Below are positions 11,505-20,613 of a stretch of DNA of 64,000 nucleotides, piece by piece; positions within the stretch are counted from its first letter, which is position 1; every line of letters begins with the position of its first letter. The DNA is taken from the NCBI RefSeq assembly GCF_001729765.1, contig NZ_CP017181.1, positions 4,464,001 through 4,528,000 on the forward strand, read 5' to 3'. The position numbers and the translations under genes are program-made. Origin of the DNA: Enterobacter kobei. GTDB lineage: Bacteria; Pseudomonadota; Gammaproteobacteria; Enterobacterales; Enterobacteriaceae. The notes under the pieces are model-generated. The model did not search any database. It had not been told where the DNA came from and was given only the letters and a program-made list of their open reading frames with translations.

Positions 11505-12089
11505 CTACTCAGATTCCCGCGCTTCGCTCACTACTTTGGCAAAGACAGCGTTCAGCGCAGTCAAATCGCCCGTCGCGCCGCTTCGGTTCGCCGCCACCCA
11601 CTGCTCGGGATCGATACCCCGCCAGTCCAGCATATACCCGGCATGAATGGCCAGCTGCTCAAAGAAGACCCGTTGTGCAATACCATTGCCGCTCATAAAA
11701 GGATGCAGCATATTGATTTCACAGTAGTAGTGACTAACTCTGTTCACAAAGGTTTCTTTCTGAAGACCCACCAGATACTTTTCGCTTTCCAGGTCCGCCA
11801 TCAATTCATTGCCCATCTTCTCGATGTACTCGAAGTGGCAGAAAGGAATGTCACCTTTAAAAATATCGTCGGTACGGTATTCGCCCGCCCGCTTCAGCTC
11901 TTTGCGATACAGATGGCGGTGAATAAGACAAAGATGGGGTAAACCGGGCGCGGAAGGCCCGAGCTCCAGCGTCTCAATATGGGGTTCTGAAGGACCATGA
12001 CCTTTTTCAAGGAGACAACTGGCCTGAAGATTGACGTTACGCTGCTGCTCCCAAATACGGGATTTTTGCTTGTCGGTGAGTTTTTTCAC
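11505..12089 (-). CDS. fic: YhfG-Fic fusion: antitoxin N-terminus joined to Fic domain
   Basis: A 194-residue protein in the place where E. coli has two genes, yhfG (55 codons, antitoxin) and fic (200 codons, toxin-like AMP-transferase domain). Residues 1-30, beginning MKKLTDKQKSRIWEQQRN, resemble the start of YhfG. From about residue 38 (IETLELG...GLPHL) the sequence is Fic to its normal C-terminus (KVVSEARESE). The first 40 or so residues of Fic and the second half of YhfG are missing, in frame. The Fic loop is HPFMSGNG (129-136): the usual acidic residue after HPFx is Ser133 and the following arginine is Ile137. An SxxxE element (Ser10-Glu14) is kept. GTG start after GGGAGGCG. No separate yhfG is found upstream. 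Confidence 0.85.
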   Translation of the reverse strand: MKKLTDKQKSRIWEQQRNVNLQASCLLEKGHGPSEPHIETLELGPSAPGLPHLCLIHRHLYRKELKRAGEYRTDDIFKGDIPFCHFEYIEKMGNELMADLESEKYLVGLQKETFVNRVSHYYCEINMLHPFMSGNGIAQRVFFEQLAIHAGYMLDWRGIDPEQWVAANRSGATGDLTALNAVFAKVVSEARESE

Positions 12090-12194
12090 TTAACGCCTCC
12101 CTGAATAGTCCGTTTGCCACAAGTATAAGCAGCAAAACGCGCTTTCGCAGGGAGGGGGCATTACACGGGCGAGCGCCGCCCGTGTCAAAGAGGG

Positions 12195-12776
<582 letters not shown>

Positions 12777-12909
12777 TTAACAAAGCGCAGTATAAAAAGC
12801 GAATGGCTTGATTCTAAAGAGCAGTATGAACGGAGACCAGCCTTTTACCTAATTTTACGAAATTGAAACAGTTGTAACCACGCAAACGATTGGTTACGGC
12901 GTCTTTTTA

Positions 12910-12925
12910 TGTGATATAGATCACA
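12910..12925. promoter_or_regulatory. Perfect CRP site between ppiA and tsgA
   Basis: TGTGA-TATAGA-TCACA matches all ten consensus arm positions and is flanked by symmetrical T and A tracts. Its centre is about 41.5 bp before a likely tsgA transcript start near 12959, given the TTTAAAT -10-like element at 12944-12950. That is a class II activator position for tsgA, and it also lies upstream of ppiA. Confidence 0.8.
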
Positions 12926-13004
12926 TAAAAAACTGCAATGAAGTTTAAATTTCTTTGAAAAGGTATGAATGGATCACTTTAATGTCTAAAATCTGCCCGC
13001 TCTC

Positions 13005-13031
13005 AGCGCCCTCCGGGCGCTTTTCTTTTTT
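13005..13031 (+). terminator. Terminator-like hairpin in the tsgA leader
   Basis: A 7-bp GC-rich perfect stem (AGCGCCC, loop TCC, GGGCGCT) followed by TTTCTTTTTT, ending 14 bases before the tsgA ATG. It lies inside a short reading frame starting at 12982 that runs in frame into tsgA. As a leader structure it could act as an attenuator, or end a short RNA of roughly 70 nt made from the CRP-associated promoter. Confidence 0.65.
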
Positions 13032-13044
13032 GAACAGGCCAGAC

Positions 13045-14226
13045 ATGACTAACAGCAATCGCATCAAGCTCACATGGATCAGCTTCTTCTCCTACGCCCT
13101 GACCGGCGCGTTGGTGATCGTCACCGGGATGGTGATGGGGAATATCGCAGACTACTTCCAGCTGCCCGTCTCCAGTATGAGTAACACCTTTACCTTCCTC
13201 AACGCCGGTATCCTCATCTCTATCTTCCTGAATGCCTGGCTGATGGAAATCGTGCCGCTGAAGACGCAGTTGCGTTTTGGCTTTGTGCTGATGGTCGCCG
13301 CCGTGGCGGGTCTGATGCTGAGTCACAGCATCGCGTTGTTCTCCGCCGCCATGTTCGTGCTCGGCCTGGTCAGCGGGATCACCATGTCGATCGGTACGTT
13401 CCTGATTACCCATATGTATGAAGGCCGTCAGCGCGGCGCGCGCCTGCTGTTCACCGACTCCTTCTTCAGCATGGCCGGGATGATTTTCCCGATGGTGGCC
13501 GCCGTTCTGCTGGCACGCAGCATTGAGTGGTACTGGGTCTATGCCTGTATCGGTCTGGTTTACGTAGCAATCTTTATTCTGACCTTCGGCTGTGAATTCC
13601 CGGTTCTGGGCAAAAAAGCGCAAACCAGCGCAGAACCCGTCGCGAAAGAGAAATGGGGCATCGGCGTACTGTTCCTCTCCATCGCCGCCCTGTGCTATAT
13701 CCTGGGCCAGCTGGGCTTTATCTCCTGGGTACCGGAATACGCGAAAGGCCTGGGCATGAGCCTGAACGACGCGGGTAAACTGGTAAGCGATTTCTGGATG
13801 TCTTACATGTTCGGCATGTGGGCGTTTAGCTTCATCCTGCGCTTCTTCGATCTGCAGCGCATCCTGACGGTGCTGGCGGGCCTGGCAACCGTGCTGATGT
13901 ATCTGTTCATCAACGGTTCCCCGGACAATATGCCGTGGTTCATTATGACCCTGGGCTTTTTCTCCAGCGCGATTTACACCTCGATCATCACGCTGGGCTC
14001 CCTGCAGACCAAAGTAGCTTCGCCGAAGCTGGTTAACTTCGTGCTGACCTGCGGTACCATCGGCACCATGCTCACCTTTGTGGTGACGGGGCCGATCGTT
14101 GCCCACAGCGGCCCGCTGGCGGCGCTGCACACCGCTAACGGTCTGTATGCCGTGGTGTTCATCATGTGCTTCGTGCTGGGCTTCGTGACTCGCCACCGCC
14201 AGCACAACGCGGTAGCGTCTCACTAA
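13045..14226 (+). CDS. tsgA: MFS transporter TsgA
   Basis: A 393-residue inner membrane protein of the major facilitator superfamily, with about 12 hydrophobic segments spread over the whole length and no signal peptide. The substrate is unknown; in E. coli the gene was linked to tellurite and selenite resistance. I chose the ATG giving [10 protein letters not shown], the E. coli start and length. An in-frame ATG 21 codons earlier (12982) would add residues encoded by the leader hairpin. The gene is flanked by codA on the opposite strand, where E. coli has nirB directly. Confidence 0.93.
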   Translation: MTNSNRIKLTWISFFSYALTGALVIVTGMVMGNIADYFQLPVSSMSNTFTFLNAGILISIFLNAWLMEIVPLKTQLRFGFVLMVAAVAGLMLSHSIALFSAAMFVLGLVSGITMSIGTFLITHMYEGRQRGARLLFTDSFFSMAGMIFPMVAAVLLARSIEWYWVYACIGLVYVAIFILTFGCEFPVLGKKAQTSAEPVAKEKWGIGVLFLSIAALCYILGQLGFISWVPEYAKGLGMSLNDAGKLVSDFWMSYMFGMWAFSFILRFFDLQRILTVLAGLATVLMYLFINGSPDNMPWFIMTLGFFSSAIYTSIITLGSLQTKVASPKLVNFVLTCGTIGTMLTFVVTGPIVAHSGPLAALHTANGLYAVVFIMCFVLGFVTRHRQHNAVASH

Positions 14227-14233
14227 CCTTCAC

Positions 14234-14264
14234 GCCCCTTTGCGCTACGCAGAGGGGCTGTTTC
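14234..14264 (+). terminator. Terminator between tsgA and codA
   Basis: An 11-bp stem (GCCCCTTTGCG / CGCAGAGGGGC, one G-T pair, loop CTA) starts 7 bases after the tsgA stop and is followed by TGTTTCT. It covers the codA stop region on the other strand, so the two convergent genes share it. Confidence 0.7.
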
Positions 14265-15546
14265 TGGCAAAGCTGACCTCTTCACCCCCGATATCCATCT
14301 GAATCCACGTCTGCGCCAGCTGCGTCGTGGCAATCACCCGCCCCTGACGAATCGACCAGCGCACCGGCACCTGACAGCGCACCGCTTCAAACCCGCTTTC
14401 CGCAGGCAAAATCACCAGATTCGCCGGATTGCCCGTGGCAATACCGTAATCGCTCAGGCCAAAGGTACGGGCGCTGTTATGGGTGATCAGATCCAGGCCT
14501 CTGTCGATTTGCGGATAGCCCATCATCTGGCAGACGTGTAACCCCATGTGCAGCACCTGGAGCATATTGCCGGTTCCCAGCGGGTACCAGGGGTCAAAAA
14601 CATCGTCATGACCAAAGCAGACGTTAATGCCTGCTTCCTGGAGTTCCTTCACGCGCGTGATGCCGCGGCGCTTAGGATAGTCGTCAAAACGCCCCTGCAG
14701 GTGGATATTGACCAGCGGGTTAGCGACGAAGTTAATCCCCGACATCTTCAACAGGCGGAACAGGCGCGAGGTGTACGCACCGTTGTAGGAGTGCATGGCG
14801 GTAGTATGGCTGGCGGTCACGCGCGGACCGATGCCGGCCTCGTAGGCCAGGGTAGCCACCGTTTCGACAAACCGCGACTGTTCGTCGTCAATTTCATCGC
14901 AATGGATATCCAGCGGACGGTCATATTTCTTCGCCAGTGTAAAAGCAATATGCAGCGACTGGACGCCATACTCGCGGGTGAATTCGAAGTGCGGGATCGC
15001 CCCCACCACGTCGGCACCCAGTTTTAACGCCTCTTCCAGCAGCGCCGCGCCGTTCGGGTAAGAGAGAATACCCTCCTGGGGGAACGCGACGATTTGCAGC
15101 GTCACCCATGGGGCCACCTCCTGCTTCACCTCCAGCATGGCCTTCAGGGCGGTGAGCGTCGGGTCGGAGACATCCACATGGGTACGGACAAACTGAATGC
15201 CGTTGGCGATTTGCCACTTCAGCGTTTTCCAGGCGCGCGCTTTGACGTCGTCATGGCTGAGTAACGCTTTGCGCTCCGCCCAGCGTTCAATGCCCTCAAA
15301 GAGCGTGCCCGACTGGTTCCAGTTCGGCTCGCCTGCCGTCTGGGTGGTATCAAGATGGATATGCGGCTCGATAAACGGTGGGATCGCCAGCCCGCCGCGC
15401 GCGTTCAACACTTCATAACTTTCAGCGCGGGTGTCGTCCATTGGGGTGATGTCACCAAATCGCCCGTTCTCAATGGCGAGTTGCCATAGTCCTTCCCGGC
15501 CCGGTAAGCGAACATTCTGAACAAGCCAAAGCGGTGTTGTAGACAT
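14245..15546 (-). CDS. codA: Cytosine deaminase
   Basis: A 433-residue amidohydrolase that deaminates cytosine to uracil and ammonia in pyrimidine salvage. Metal-binding His62 and His64 are seen in EPHIHLDT, with [20 protein letters not shown] and the conserved aspartate in [10 protein letters not shown] further on. Similarity to E. coli CodA is high throughout. The ATG follows AGGGGATAAGA. The gene stands alone here: the permease gene codB, which precedes codA in the E. coli codBA operon, is absent nearby. Its insertion between tsgA and nirB is not the E. coli arrangement. Confidence 0.95.
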   Translation of the reverse strand: MSTTPLWLVQNVRLPGREGLWQLAIENGRFGDITPMDDTRAESYEVLNARGGLAIPPFIEPHIHLDTTQTAGEPNWNQSGTLFEGIERWAERKALLSHDDVKARAWKTLKWQIANGIQFVRTHVDVSDPTLTALKAMLEVKQEVAPWVTLQIVAFPQEGILSYPNGAALLEEALKLGADVVGAIPHFEFTREYGVQSLHIAFTLAKKYDRPLDIHCDEIDDEQSRFVETVATLAYEAGIGPRVTASHTTAMHSYNGAYTSRLFRLLKMSGINFVANPLVNIHLQGRFDDYPKRRGITRVKELQEAGINVCFGHDDVFDPWYPLGTGNMLQVLHMGLHVCQMMGYPQIDRGLDLITHNSARTFGLSDYGIATGNPANLVILPAESGFEAVRCQVPVRWSIRQGRVIATTQLAQTWIQMDIGGEEVSFARNSPSA

Positions 15547-15684
15547 TTCTTATCCCCTGATCAACGCAACGTTGTTTAAGCATATTTTTGTTCAAAAATA
15601 CGCCATTGCTTTGTACACAAAATCGACGCCCCCGAAAAGCCTGCGATTTCCATAACTTATAAAAATCCTGACAAATCAGCCGCA

Positions 15685-15700
15685 TACCACCTAAGGAGTA
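15685..15700. promoter_or_regulatory. NarL/NarP 7-2-7 site of nirB
   Basis: TACCACC-TA-AGGAGTA is an inverted heptamer pair near the TACYYMT consensus. Its centre is 28 bp upstream of the FNR site centre, exactly the offset between the NarL/NarP (-69.5) and FNR (-41.5) sites of E. coli nirB. Confidence 0.8.
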
Positions 15701-15713
15701 GGCGAAGACGTAT

Positions 15714-15727
15714 TTGATTTACATCAA
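15714..15727. promoter_or_regulatory. FNR site of the nirB promoter
   Basis: TTGAT-TTAC-ATCAA is a perfect FNR palindrome. By analogy with E. coli (site at -41.5) transcription would start near 15762, in TAATAGAAAAG, 24 bases before the nirB ATG. It predicts anaerobic activation. Confidence 0.92.
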
Positions 15728-15785
15728 TAAGCGCCCCTGCTGAATCGTTAAGGTAGGCAGTAATAGAAAAGAAATCGAGGCAAAA

Positions 15786-18329
15786 ATGAGCAAAGTCAGA
15801 CTCGCTATCATCGGTAACGGCATGGTCGGCCATCGCTTTATTGAGGATCTTCTCGATAAAGCCGGTGCCGACCAGTTCGATATTACCGTGTTCTGTGAAG
15901 AACCCCGCAAGGCGTACGACCGTGTGCACTTGTCTTCCTACTTCTCCCATCATACCGCCGAAGAGCTCTCTTTAGTGCGTGAAGGTTTCTATGAGAAGCA
16001 TGGCGTAAAAGTGCTGGTGGGCGAACGCGCCATCACCATCAACCGTCAGGAAAAAGTGATCCACTCCAGCGCCGGGCGTACGGTTTTTTACGACAAGCTG
16101 ATCATGGCGACAGGCTCGTATCCGTGGATCCCGCCTATTAAAGGTTCTGAAACTCAGGATTGCTTCGTTTACCGTACGATTGAAGACCTCAACGCCATTG
16201 AATCCTGCGCACGCCGCAGCAAGCGCGGCGCCGTTGTCGGCGGCGGTCTGCTGGGCTTAGAAGCCGCGGGCGCGCTGAAAAACCTCGGCGTAGAAACCCA
16301 CGTCATCGAATTTGCCCCGATGCTGATGGCCGAACAGCTCGACCACATGGGTGGCGACCAGCTTCGCCGTAAAATCGAAAGCATGGGCGTGAAAGTTCAC
16401 ACCAGCAAGAACACCAAAGAGATCGTGCAGGAAGGCACCGAAGCACGTAAAACCATGCGCTTTGCTGACGGCAGCGAGCTGGAAGTAGACTTTATCGTCT
16501 TCTCCACCGGTATTCGTCCACGCGACAAGCTGGCAACCCAGTGCGGTCTGGCCGTCGCGCAGCGCGGCGGGATCATGATTAACGATACCTGCCAGACCTC
16601 CGACCCGGATATCTACGCGATTGGCGAATGCGCCAGCTGGAATAACCGCGTATACGGTCTCGTGGCGCCAGGCTACAAAATGGCGCAGGTCGCCGTGGAC
16701 CATATTCTCGGCAGCAAAAACGCCTTCACCGGCGCGGATATGAGCGCCAAGCTGAAGCTGCTGGGCGTGGACGTGGGCGGTATCGGCGATGCGCACGGTC
16801 GCACGCCTGGCGCTCGCAGCTACGTCTATCTCGACGAAAGCAAAGAAGTCTACAAACGTCTTATCGTCAGTAAGGACAATAAAACCCTGCTCGGCGCAGT
16901 ACTGGTAGGCGATACCAGCGACTTCGGTAACCTGCTCCAGCTGGTGCTCAACGCCATCGAGCTGCCGGAAAACCCGGACGCGCTGATCCTCCCGGCGCAC
17001 GCCTCCAGCGGTAAACCGTCCATCGGCGTGGATAAACTGCCGGACAGCGCGCAGATTTGCTCCTGCTTCGACGTCACCAAAGGTATGCTGATCTCTGCCA
17101 TCAACAAGGGCTGCCATACCGTTGCCGCGCTGAAAGCCGAAACCAAAGCCGGTACCGGCTGTGGCGGATGTATTCCACTGGTGACTCAGGTGCTGAACGC
17201 CGAGCTGGCGAAACAGGGCATCGAAGTGAACAACAACCTGTGCGAGCATTTTGCTTACTCTCGCCAGGAGCTGTATCACCTGATCCGTGTGGAAGGCATT
17301 AAGTCCTTCGACGAACTGCTGGCGAAACACGGCCAGGGTTACGGCTGTGAAGTGTGTAAACCGACCGTCGGCTCCCTGCTGGCCTCCTGCTGGAATGAAT
17401 ACGTGCTCAAACCCGAGCACACGCCGCTGCAGGATACCAATGACAACTTCCTGGCGAACATTCAGAAAGACGGCACCTACTCCGTCATTCCACGTTCCGC
17501 CGGTGGCGAAATCACGCCGGAAGGGCTGGTCGCGGTGGGCCGGATCGCCCGCGAATTTAACCTGTACACCAAAATTACCGGTTCACAACGTATCGGGCTG
17601 TTTGGGGCGCAGAAAGACGACCTGCCAGAAATCTGGCGCCAGCTGATTGAAGCAGGCTTCGAAACCGGCCACGCGTATGCCAAAGCGCTGCGTATGGCAA
17701 AAACCTGCGTGGGCAGCACCTGGTGCCGCTACGGCGTGGGCGACAGCGTCGGCTTCGGCGTGGAGCTGGAAAACCGCTACAAAGGCATCCGTACCCCGCA
17801 TAAAATGAAGTTCGGCGTCTCCGGCTGTACCCGTGAATGTGCCGAAGCGCAGGGTAAAGACGTGGGTATTATTGCCACCGAAAAAGGCTGGAACCTGTAC
17901 GTCTGCGGTAACGGCGGGATGAAACCACGCCATGCAGACCTGCTGGCAGCGGATCTTGACCACGACACGCTGATTAAGTACCTCGACCGCTTCATGATGT
18001 TCTACATCCGTACCGCCGATAAGCTGACCCGTACAGCGTCCTGGCTGGATAACCTGGAAGGCGGCATTGATTATCTGAAAGCGGTGATCATCGACGACAA
18101 GCTGGGCCTGAACGAGCATCTGGAAGCAGAGATGGCTCGCCTGCGCGAGGCAGTGATCTGCGAGTGGACCGAAACCGTGAATACCCCTGCGGCGCAGACA
18201 CGCTTCAAACACTTTATCAACAGCACCCAGCGCGACCCGAACGTGCAGGTGGTGCCAGAGCGCGAGCAGCATCGCCCGGCAACACCGTATGAACGCATTC
18301 CAGTCACGCTGGTGGAGGAAAACGCATGA
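15786..18329 (+). CDS. nirB: NADH-dependent nitrite reductase, large subunit
   Basis: An 847-residue cytoplasmic flavo-siroheme enzyme that reduces nitrite to ammonium with NADH. Domains in order: an FAD/NAD oxidoreductase (IIGNGMVGHRF at the N-terminus, GAVVGGGLLGLEAAG near residue 150); a BFD-like [2Fe-2S] region with CSC and GTGCGGC; then the nitrite/sulfite reductase part. The siroheme/[4Fe-4S] cysteines lie in SGCTRECAEAQGKD and NLYVCGNGG. Length equals E. coli NirB. nirD overlaps it by four bases. Upstream FNR and NarL/NarP sites predict induction by anaerobiosis and nitrite or nitrate. Confidence 0.98.
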   Translation: MSKVRLAIIGNGMVGHRFIEDLLDKAGADQFDITVFCEEPRKAYDRVHLSSYFSHHTAEELSLVREGFYEKHGVKVLVGERAITINRQEKVIHSSAGRTVFYDKLIMATGSYPWIPPIKGSETQDCFVYRTIEDLNAIESCARRSKRGAVVGGGLLGLEAAGALKNLGVETHVIEFAPMLMAEQLDHMGGDQLRRKIESMGVKVHTSKNTKEIVQEGTEARKTMRFADGSELEVDFIVFSTGIRPRDKLATQCGLAVAQRGGIMINDTCQTSDPDIYAIGECASWNNRVYGLVAPGYKMAQVAVDHILGSKNAFTGADMSAKLKLLGVDVGGIGDAHGRTPGARSYVYLDESKEVYKRLIVSKDNKTLLGAVLVGDTSDFGNLLQLVLNAIELPENPDALILPAHASSGKPSIGVDKLPDSAQICSCFDVTKGMLISAINKGCHTVAALKAETKAGTGCGGCIPLVTQVLNAELAKQGIEVNNNLCEHFAYSRQELYHLIRVEGIKSFDELLAKHGQGYGCEVCKPTVGSLLASCWNEYVLKPEHTPLQDTNDNFLANIQKDGTYSVIPRSAGGEITPEGLVAVGRIAREFNLYTKITGSQRIGLFGAQKDDLPEIWRQLIEAGFETGHAYAKALRMAKTCVGSTWCRYGVGDSVGFGVELENRYKGIRTPHKMKFGVSGCTRECAEAQGKDVGIIATEKGWNLYVCGNGGMKPRHADLLAADLDHDTLIKYLDRFMMFYIRTADKLTRTASWLDNLEGGIDYLKAVIIDDKLGLNEHLEAEMARLREAVICEWTETVNTPAAQTRFKHFINSTQRDPNVQVVPEREQHRPATPYERIPVTLVEENA

Positions 18330-18652
18330 GCCAGTGGGTAAACATTTGCGAGATTAACGACATTCTGCCCGCCACCGGCGTGTGTGCGCTGCTGGGTAAC
18401 GAGCAGGTCGCGATTTTCCGTCCCCGTCACGATGAACAGGTTTTTGCCATCAGCAATATCGACCCGTTCTTCGAGGCCAGCGTGCTCTCCCGTGGCCTGA
18501 TTGCCGAGCACCAGGGTGAACTGTGGGTCGCCAGCCCGCTGAAAAAGCAGCGTTTCCGTTTAACCGACGGACGCTGCATGGAAGATGAAAGCGTCTCCGT
18601 GAAGCACTATGACGTCCGCGTGAAGGACGGCAAGGTGCAGCTCAAAGCGTAA
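18326..18652 (+). CDS. nirD: Nitrite reductase small subunit
   Basis: A 108-residue Rieske-fold subunit of NADH-nitrite reductase, needed with NirB for activity. Like other enterobacterial NirD it has the fold but no CxH...CxxH cluster ligands; the only cysteines visible are scattered ones (INDI-region Cys9, VCALL, GRCME). Its start overlaps the nirB stop (ATGA). In E. coli nirC follows nirD; here a 135-base gap without a gene leads straight to cysG. Confidence 0.95.
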   Translation: MSQWVNICEINDILPATGVCALLGNEQVAIFRPRHDEQVFAISNIDPFFEASVLSRGLIAEHQGELWVASPLKKQRFRLTDGRCMEDESVSVKHYDVRVKDGKVQLKA

Positions 18653-18700
18653 CCCCCCGCCTTTTCAATAGGAAAGGCTTATGACCCCTTATGGGTAACG

Positions 18701-18734
18701 GCAGGAAAAACCGTATATTTTCGGCGATTCCTGC
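18701..18734. promoter_or_regulatory. Inverted repeat between nirD and cysG
   Basis: GCAGGAA (18701-18707) pairs with TTCCTGC (18728-18734), and inside them CCG (18711-18713) pairs with CGG (18722-18724). It occupies the gap where nirC would be expected. It could be a weak processing or termination hairpin within a nirBD-cysG transcript, or a scar of the missing gene. Confidence 0.4.
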
Positions 18735-18787
18735 TGTTATCCTGACGTCAATGCTTACCCCCTCCTTGAATGCTGTGAGGTATCGTC

Positions 18788-20161
18788 GTGGACCACCTGC
18801 CGATTTTTTGTCAATTACGCCATCGCGACTGCCTGCTTGTAGGCGGCGGCGATGTGGCTGAGCGCAAGGCGCGCCTGCTGCTGGAAGCGGGGGCCCGACT
18901 GACCGTGAATGCTCTCACCTTCACCCCGCAGTTTGACGTCTGGGCCCAGGAAGGGATGCTCACGCGGGTACAAGGAGAGTTTGATGAATCCCTGCTGGAT
19001 ACCTGCTGGCTGACCATTGCCGCAACGGATGACGATGCCGTGAATCAGCGCGTCAGCGATGCCTGCGAAGCGCGGCGTATCTTCTGCAACGTGGTAGATG
19101 CGCCGAAAGAAGCCAGCTTTATCATGCCGTCGATTATCGACCGCTCACCGCTGATGATTGCGGTGTCATCCGGTGGACGCTCACCTGTTCTCGCCCGCCT
19201 GCTGCGGGAAAAACTGGAAGCCGTGCTGCCGCAGCATCTTGGTCAGATTGCCCACTATGCCGGACAACTTCGTTCCCGCGTGAAGCAAACCTTCGCGACC
19301 GTAGGGGAGCGTCGTCGCTTCTGGGAAAAGTTCTTTGTGAACGACAGGCTGGCGCAGTCGCTGGCGAACCAGGACACAAAAGCGGTGGAAGAGACGACCG
19401 AACAGTTACTGAACGAACCGCTGGATCACCGTGGTGAAGTGGTGCTGGTCGGCGCGGGTCCTGGCGATGCAGGCTTACTGACGCTGAAAGGCCTGCAACA
19501 GATCCAGCAGGCGGATATCGTGGTCTACGACCGCCTGGTCTCCGATGACATCATGAACCTGGTGCGTCGCGACGCCGATCGCGTCTTCGTCGGCAAGCGC
19601 GCGGGCTACCACTGCGTACCGCAGGAAGAGATTAACCAGATCCTGCTGCGTGAGGCGCAGAAAGGTAAGCGCGTGGTGCGTCTGAAAGGCGGCGATCCGT
19701 TTATCTTTGGTCGCGGCGGCGAAGAGCTGGAAACCCTGTGCAACGCAGGTATTCCGTTCTCCGTGGTGCCAGGGATTACGGCGGCGTCCGGCTGCTCAGC
19801 CTACTCCGGCATCCCGCTGACCCACCGCGATTACGCGCAGAGCGTGCGTCTGGTGACGGGCCACCTCAAAACCGGCAGCGAACTGGACTGGCATAACCTG
19901 GCCGCTGAAAAGCAGACGCTGGTCTTCTACATGGGGCTGAATCAGGCCGCCACCATTCAGGCGAAACTGCTGGAGCACGGCATGGAGGCAGATATGCCCG
20001 TTGCGCTGGTTGAAAACGGTACCGCCATTACGCAGCGTGTTGTCGATGGTGTGCTGACTCAACTCGGCGAGCTGGCGCAGCAGGTTGAAAGTCCGGCGTT
20101 GATTGTGGTGGGTCGCGTGGTTGAATTACGCGATAAGCTGAACTGGTTCTCGAATCACTGA
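18788..20161 (+). CDS. cysG: Siroheme synthase
   Basis: A 457-residue trifunctional enzyme making siroheme from uroporphyrinogen III. The N-terminal half is the NAD-dependent precorrin-2 dehydrogenase/ferrochelatase ([16 protein letters not shown] near residue 17, [12 protein letters not shown] near 127). The C-terminal half is the SAM-dependent uroporphyrinogen methyltransferase ([15 protein letters not shown] near 218, [16 protein letters not shown] near 300). It begins with GTG, as in E. coli. Siroheme is the NirB cofactor, which explains its place after nirBD. A 9-bp hairpin follows the stop. Confidence 0.98.
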   Translation: MDHLPIFCQLRHRDCLLVGGGDVAERKARLLLEAGARLTVNALTFTPQFDVWAQEGMLTRVQGEFDESLLDTCWLTIAATDDDAVNQRVSDACEARRIFCNVVDAPKEASFIMPSIIDRSPLMIAVSSGGRSPVLARLLREKLEAVLPQHLGQIAHYAGQLRSRVKQTFATVGERRRFWEKFFVNDRLAQSLANQDTKAVEETTEQLLNEPLDHRGEVVLVGAGPGDAGLLTLKGLQQIQQADIVVYDRLVSDDIMNLVRRDADRVFVGKRAGYHCVPQEEINQILLREAQKGKRVVRLKGGDPFIFGRGGEELETLCNAGIPFSVVPGITAASGCSAYSGIPLTHRDYAQSVRLVTGHLKTGSELDWHNLAAEKQTLVFYMGLNQAATIQAKLLEHGMEADMPVALVENGTAITQRVVDGVLTQLGELAQQVESPALIVVGRVVELRDKLNWFSNH

Positions 20162-20180
20162 CACATATTTTTCCTTCTTC

Positions 20181-20204
20181 GAGTAGTCCTTAAGCGGACT
20201 ACTC
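20181..20204 (+). terminator. Hairpin after cysG
   Basis: A perfect 9-bp stem (GAGTAGTCC, loop TTAAGC, GGACTACTC) 20 bases after the cysG stop. No T run follows, so it may stabilise the message end rather than terminate by itself. Confidence 0.5.
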
Positions 20205-20299
20205 CCCTCTAACGGCTACCGCTAACATACCGCCCGCATAGTGGAACTTTTCCATTTATTCCCTCGTATTACATCCAATTTTTTAGACAAGGAATGCGT

Positions 20300-20470
20300 A
20301 TGTTCAAGCTGGCAAAAGCCGCCGTTCTGGTTGGCCTGTTATCGACCCTGACGGCCTGTACCGGTCACGTTCAAAACACCAAAAATAACTGCAGCTACGA
20401 TTATCTGCTGCACCCGGCGATCTCAATTTCGAAGATCATCGGTGGTTGCGGACAGGCGGCACAGCAGTAA
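20300..20470 (+). CDS. yhfL: Small lipoprotein YhfL
   Basis: A 56-residue predicted lipoprotein. The signal peptide is followed by the lipobox LTAC, so Cys20 would be lipidated. The mature part has three more cysteines (31, 50 and the lipid one excluded) and the run CSYDYLLHPAISISKIIGGC, as in E. coli YhfL. No function is known. A GGAATGCGT stretch lies upstream of the ATG, and a clear terminator follows 20 bases after the stop. The lysine at position 22 region is absent; an Asp+2 retention signal is not present (residue after Cys is Thr), suggesting outer membrane sorting. Confidence 0.88.
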   Translation: MFKLAKAAVLVGLLSTLTACTGHVQNTKNNCSYDYLLHPAISISKIIGGCGQAAQQ

Positions 20471-20488
20471 GCCGTTTTCAGGCGTAAA

Positions 20489-20513
20489 AAAACCGGGATT
20501 TCCCGGTTTTTTA
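20489..20513 (+). terminator. Terminator of yhfL
   Basis: AACCGGG, a four-base loop ATTT, CCCGGTT, followed by TTTTTA and preceded by an A run, so it could work in both directions. It lies 20 bases after the yhfL stop. Confidence 0.85.
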
Positions 20514-20531
20514 GTTTTGGGAAGTGCGGCC

Positions 20532-20578
20532 TGATGCCCTCACGCTGACCCTCTCCCACAGGGAGAGGGAACAAACCC
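20532..20578. repeat. Dispersed CCCTCTCCC palindromic repeat, copy 1
   Basis: CCCTCTCCC (20549-20557), loop ACA, GGGAGAGGG (20561-20569), with a GCCCTCACGCTGA flank. Two other copies occur in this window (38428-38460 and 40390-40421), all intergenic, sharing the palindrome and the AGGGTGAGGGC-like flank on one side. Confidence 0.75.
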
Positions 20579-20580
20579 TA

Positions 20581-20605
20581 AAAACGGTAACGTGGTTACC
20601 GTTTT
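20581..20605 (-). terminator. Terminator of the dam-rpe-gph-trpS transcript
   Basis: A perfect 11-bp stem (AAAACGGTAAC, loop GTG, GTTACCGTTTT), 9 bases beyond the trpS stop on the minus strand. Read in that direction it is followed by a T-rich stretch (TTTTTAGGG). Confidence 0.85.
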
Positions 20606-20613
20606 GCTTTTAC

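Noticed and set aside
13003..14223. A 406-codon frame antisense to tsgA rich in His, Gln and Glu
   Set aside because: Complement of hydrophobic membrane codons, which gives low-complexity charged sequence. No binding site or family motif.
15547..15600. A possible PurR operator upstream of codA (CAACGTTG core)
   Set aside because: Only the central palindrome fits; the outer positions of the 16-bp PurR consensus do not match.
16257..17420. A 387-codon frame antisense to nirB
   Set aside because: Shadow of a conserved enzyme; no similarity or translation signal.
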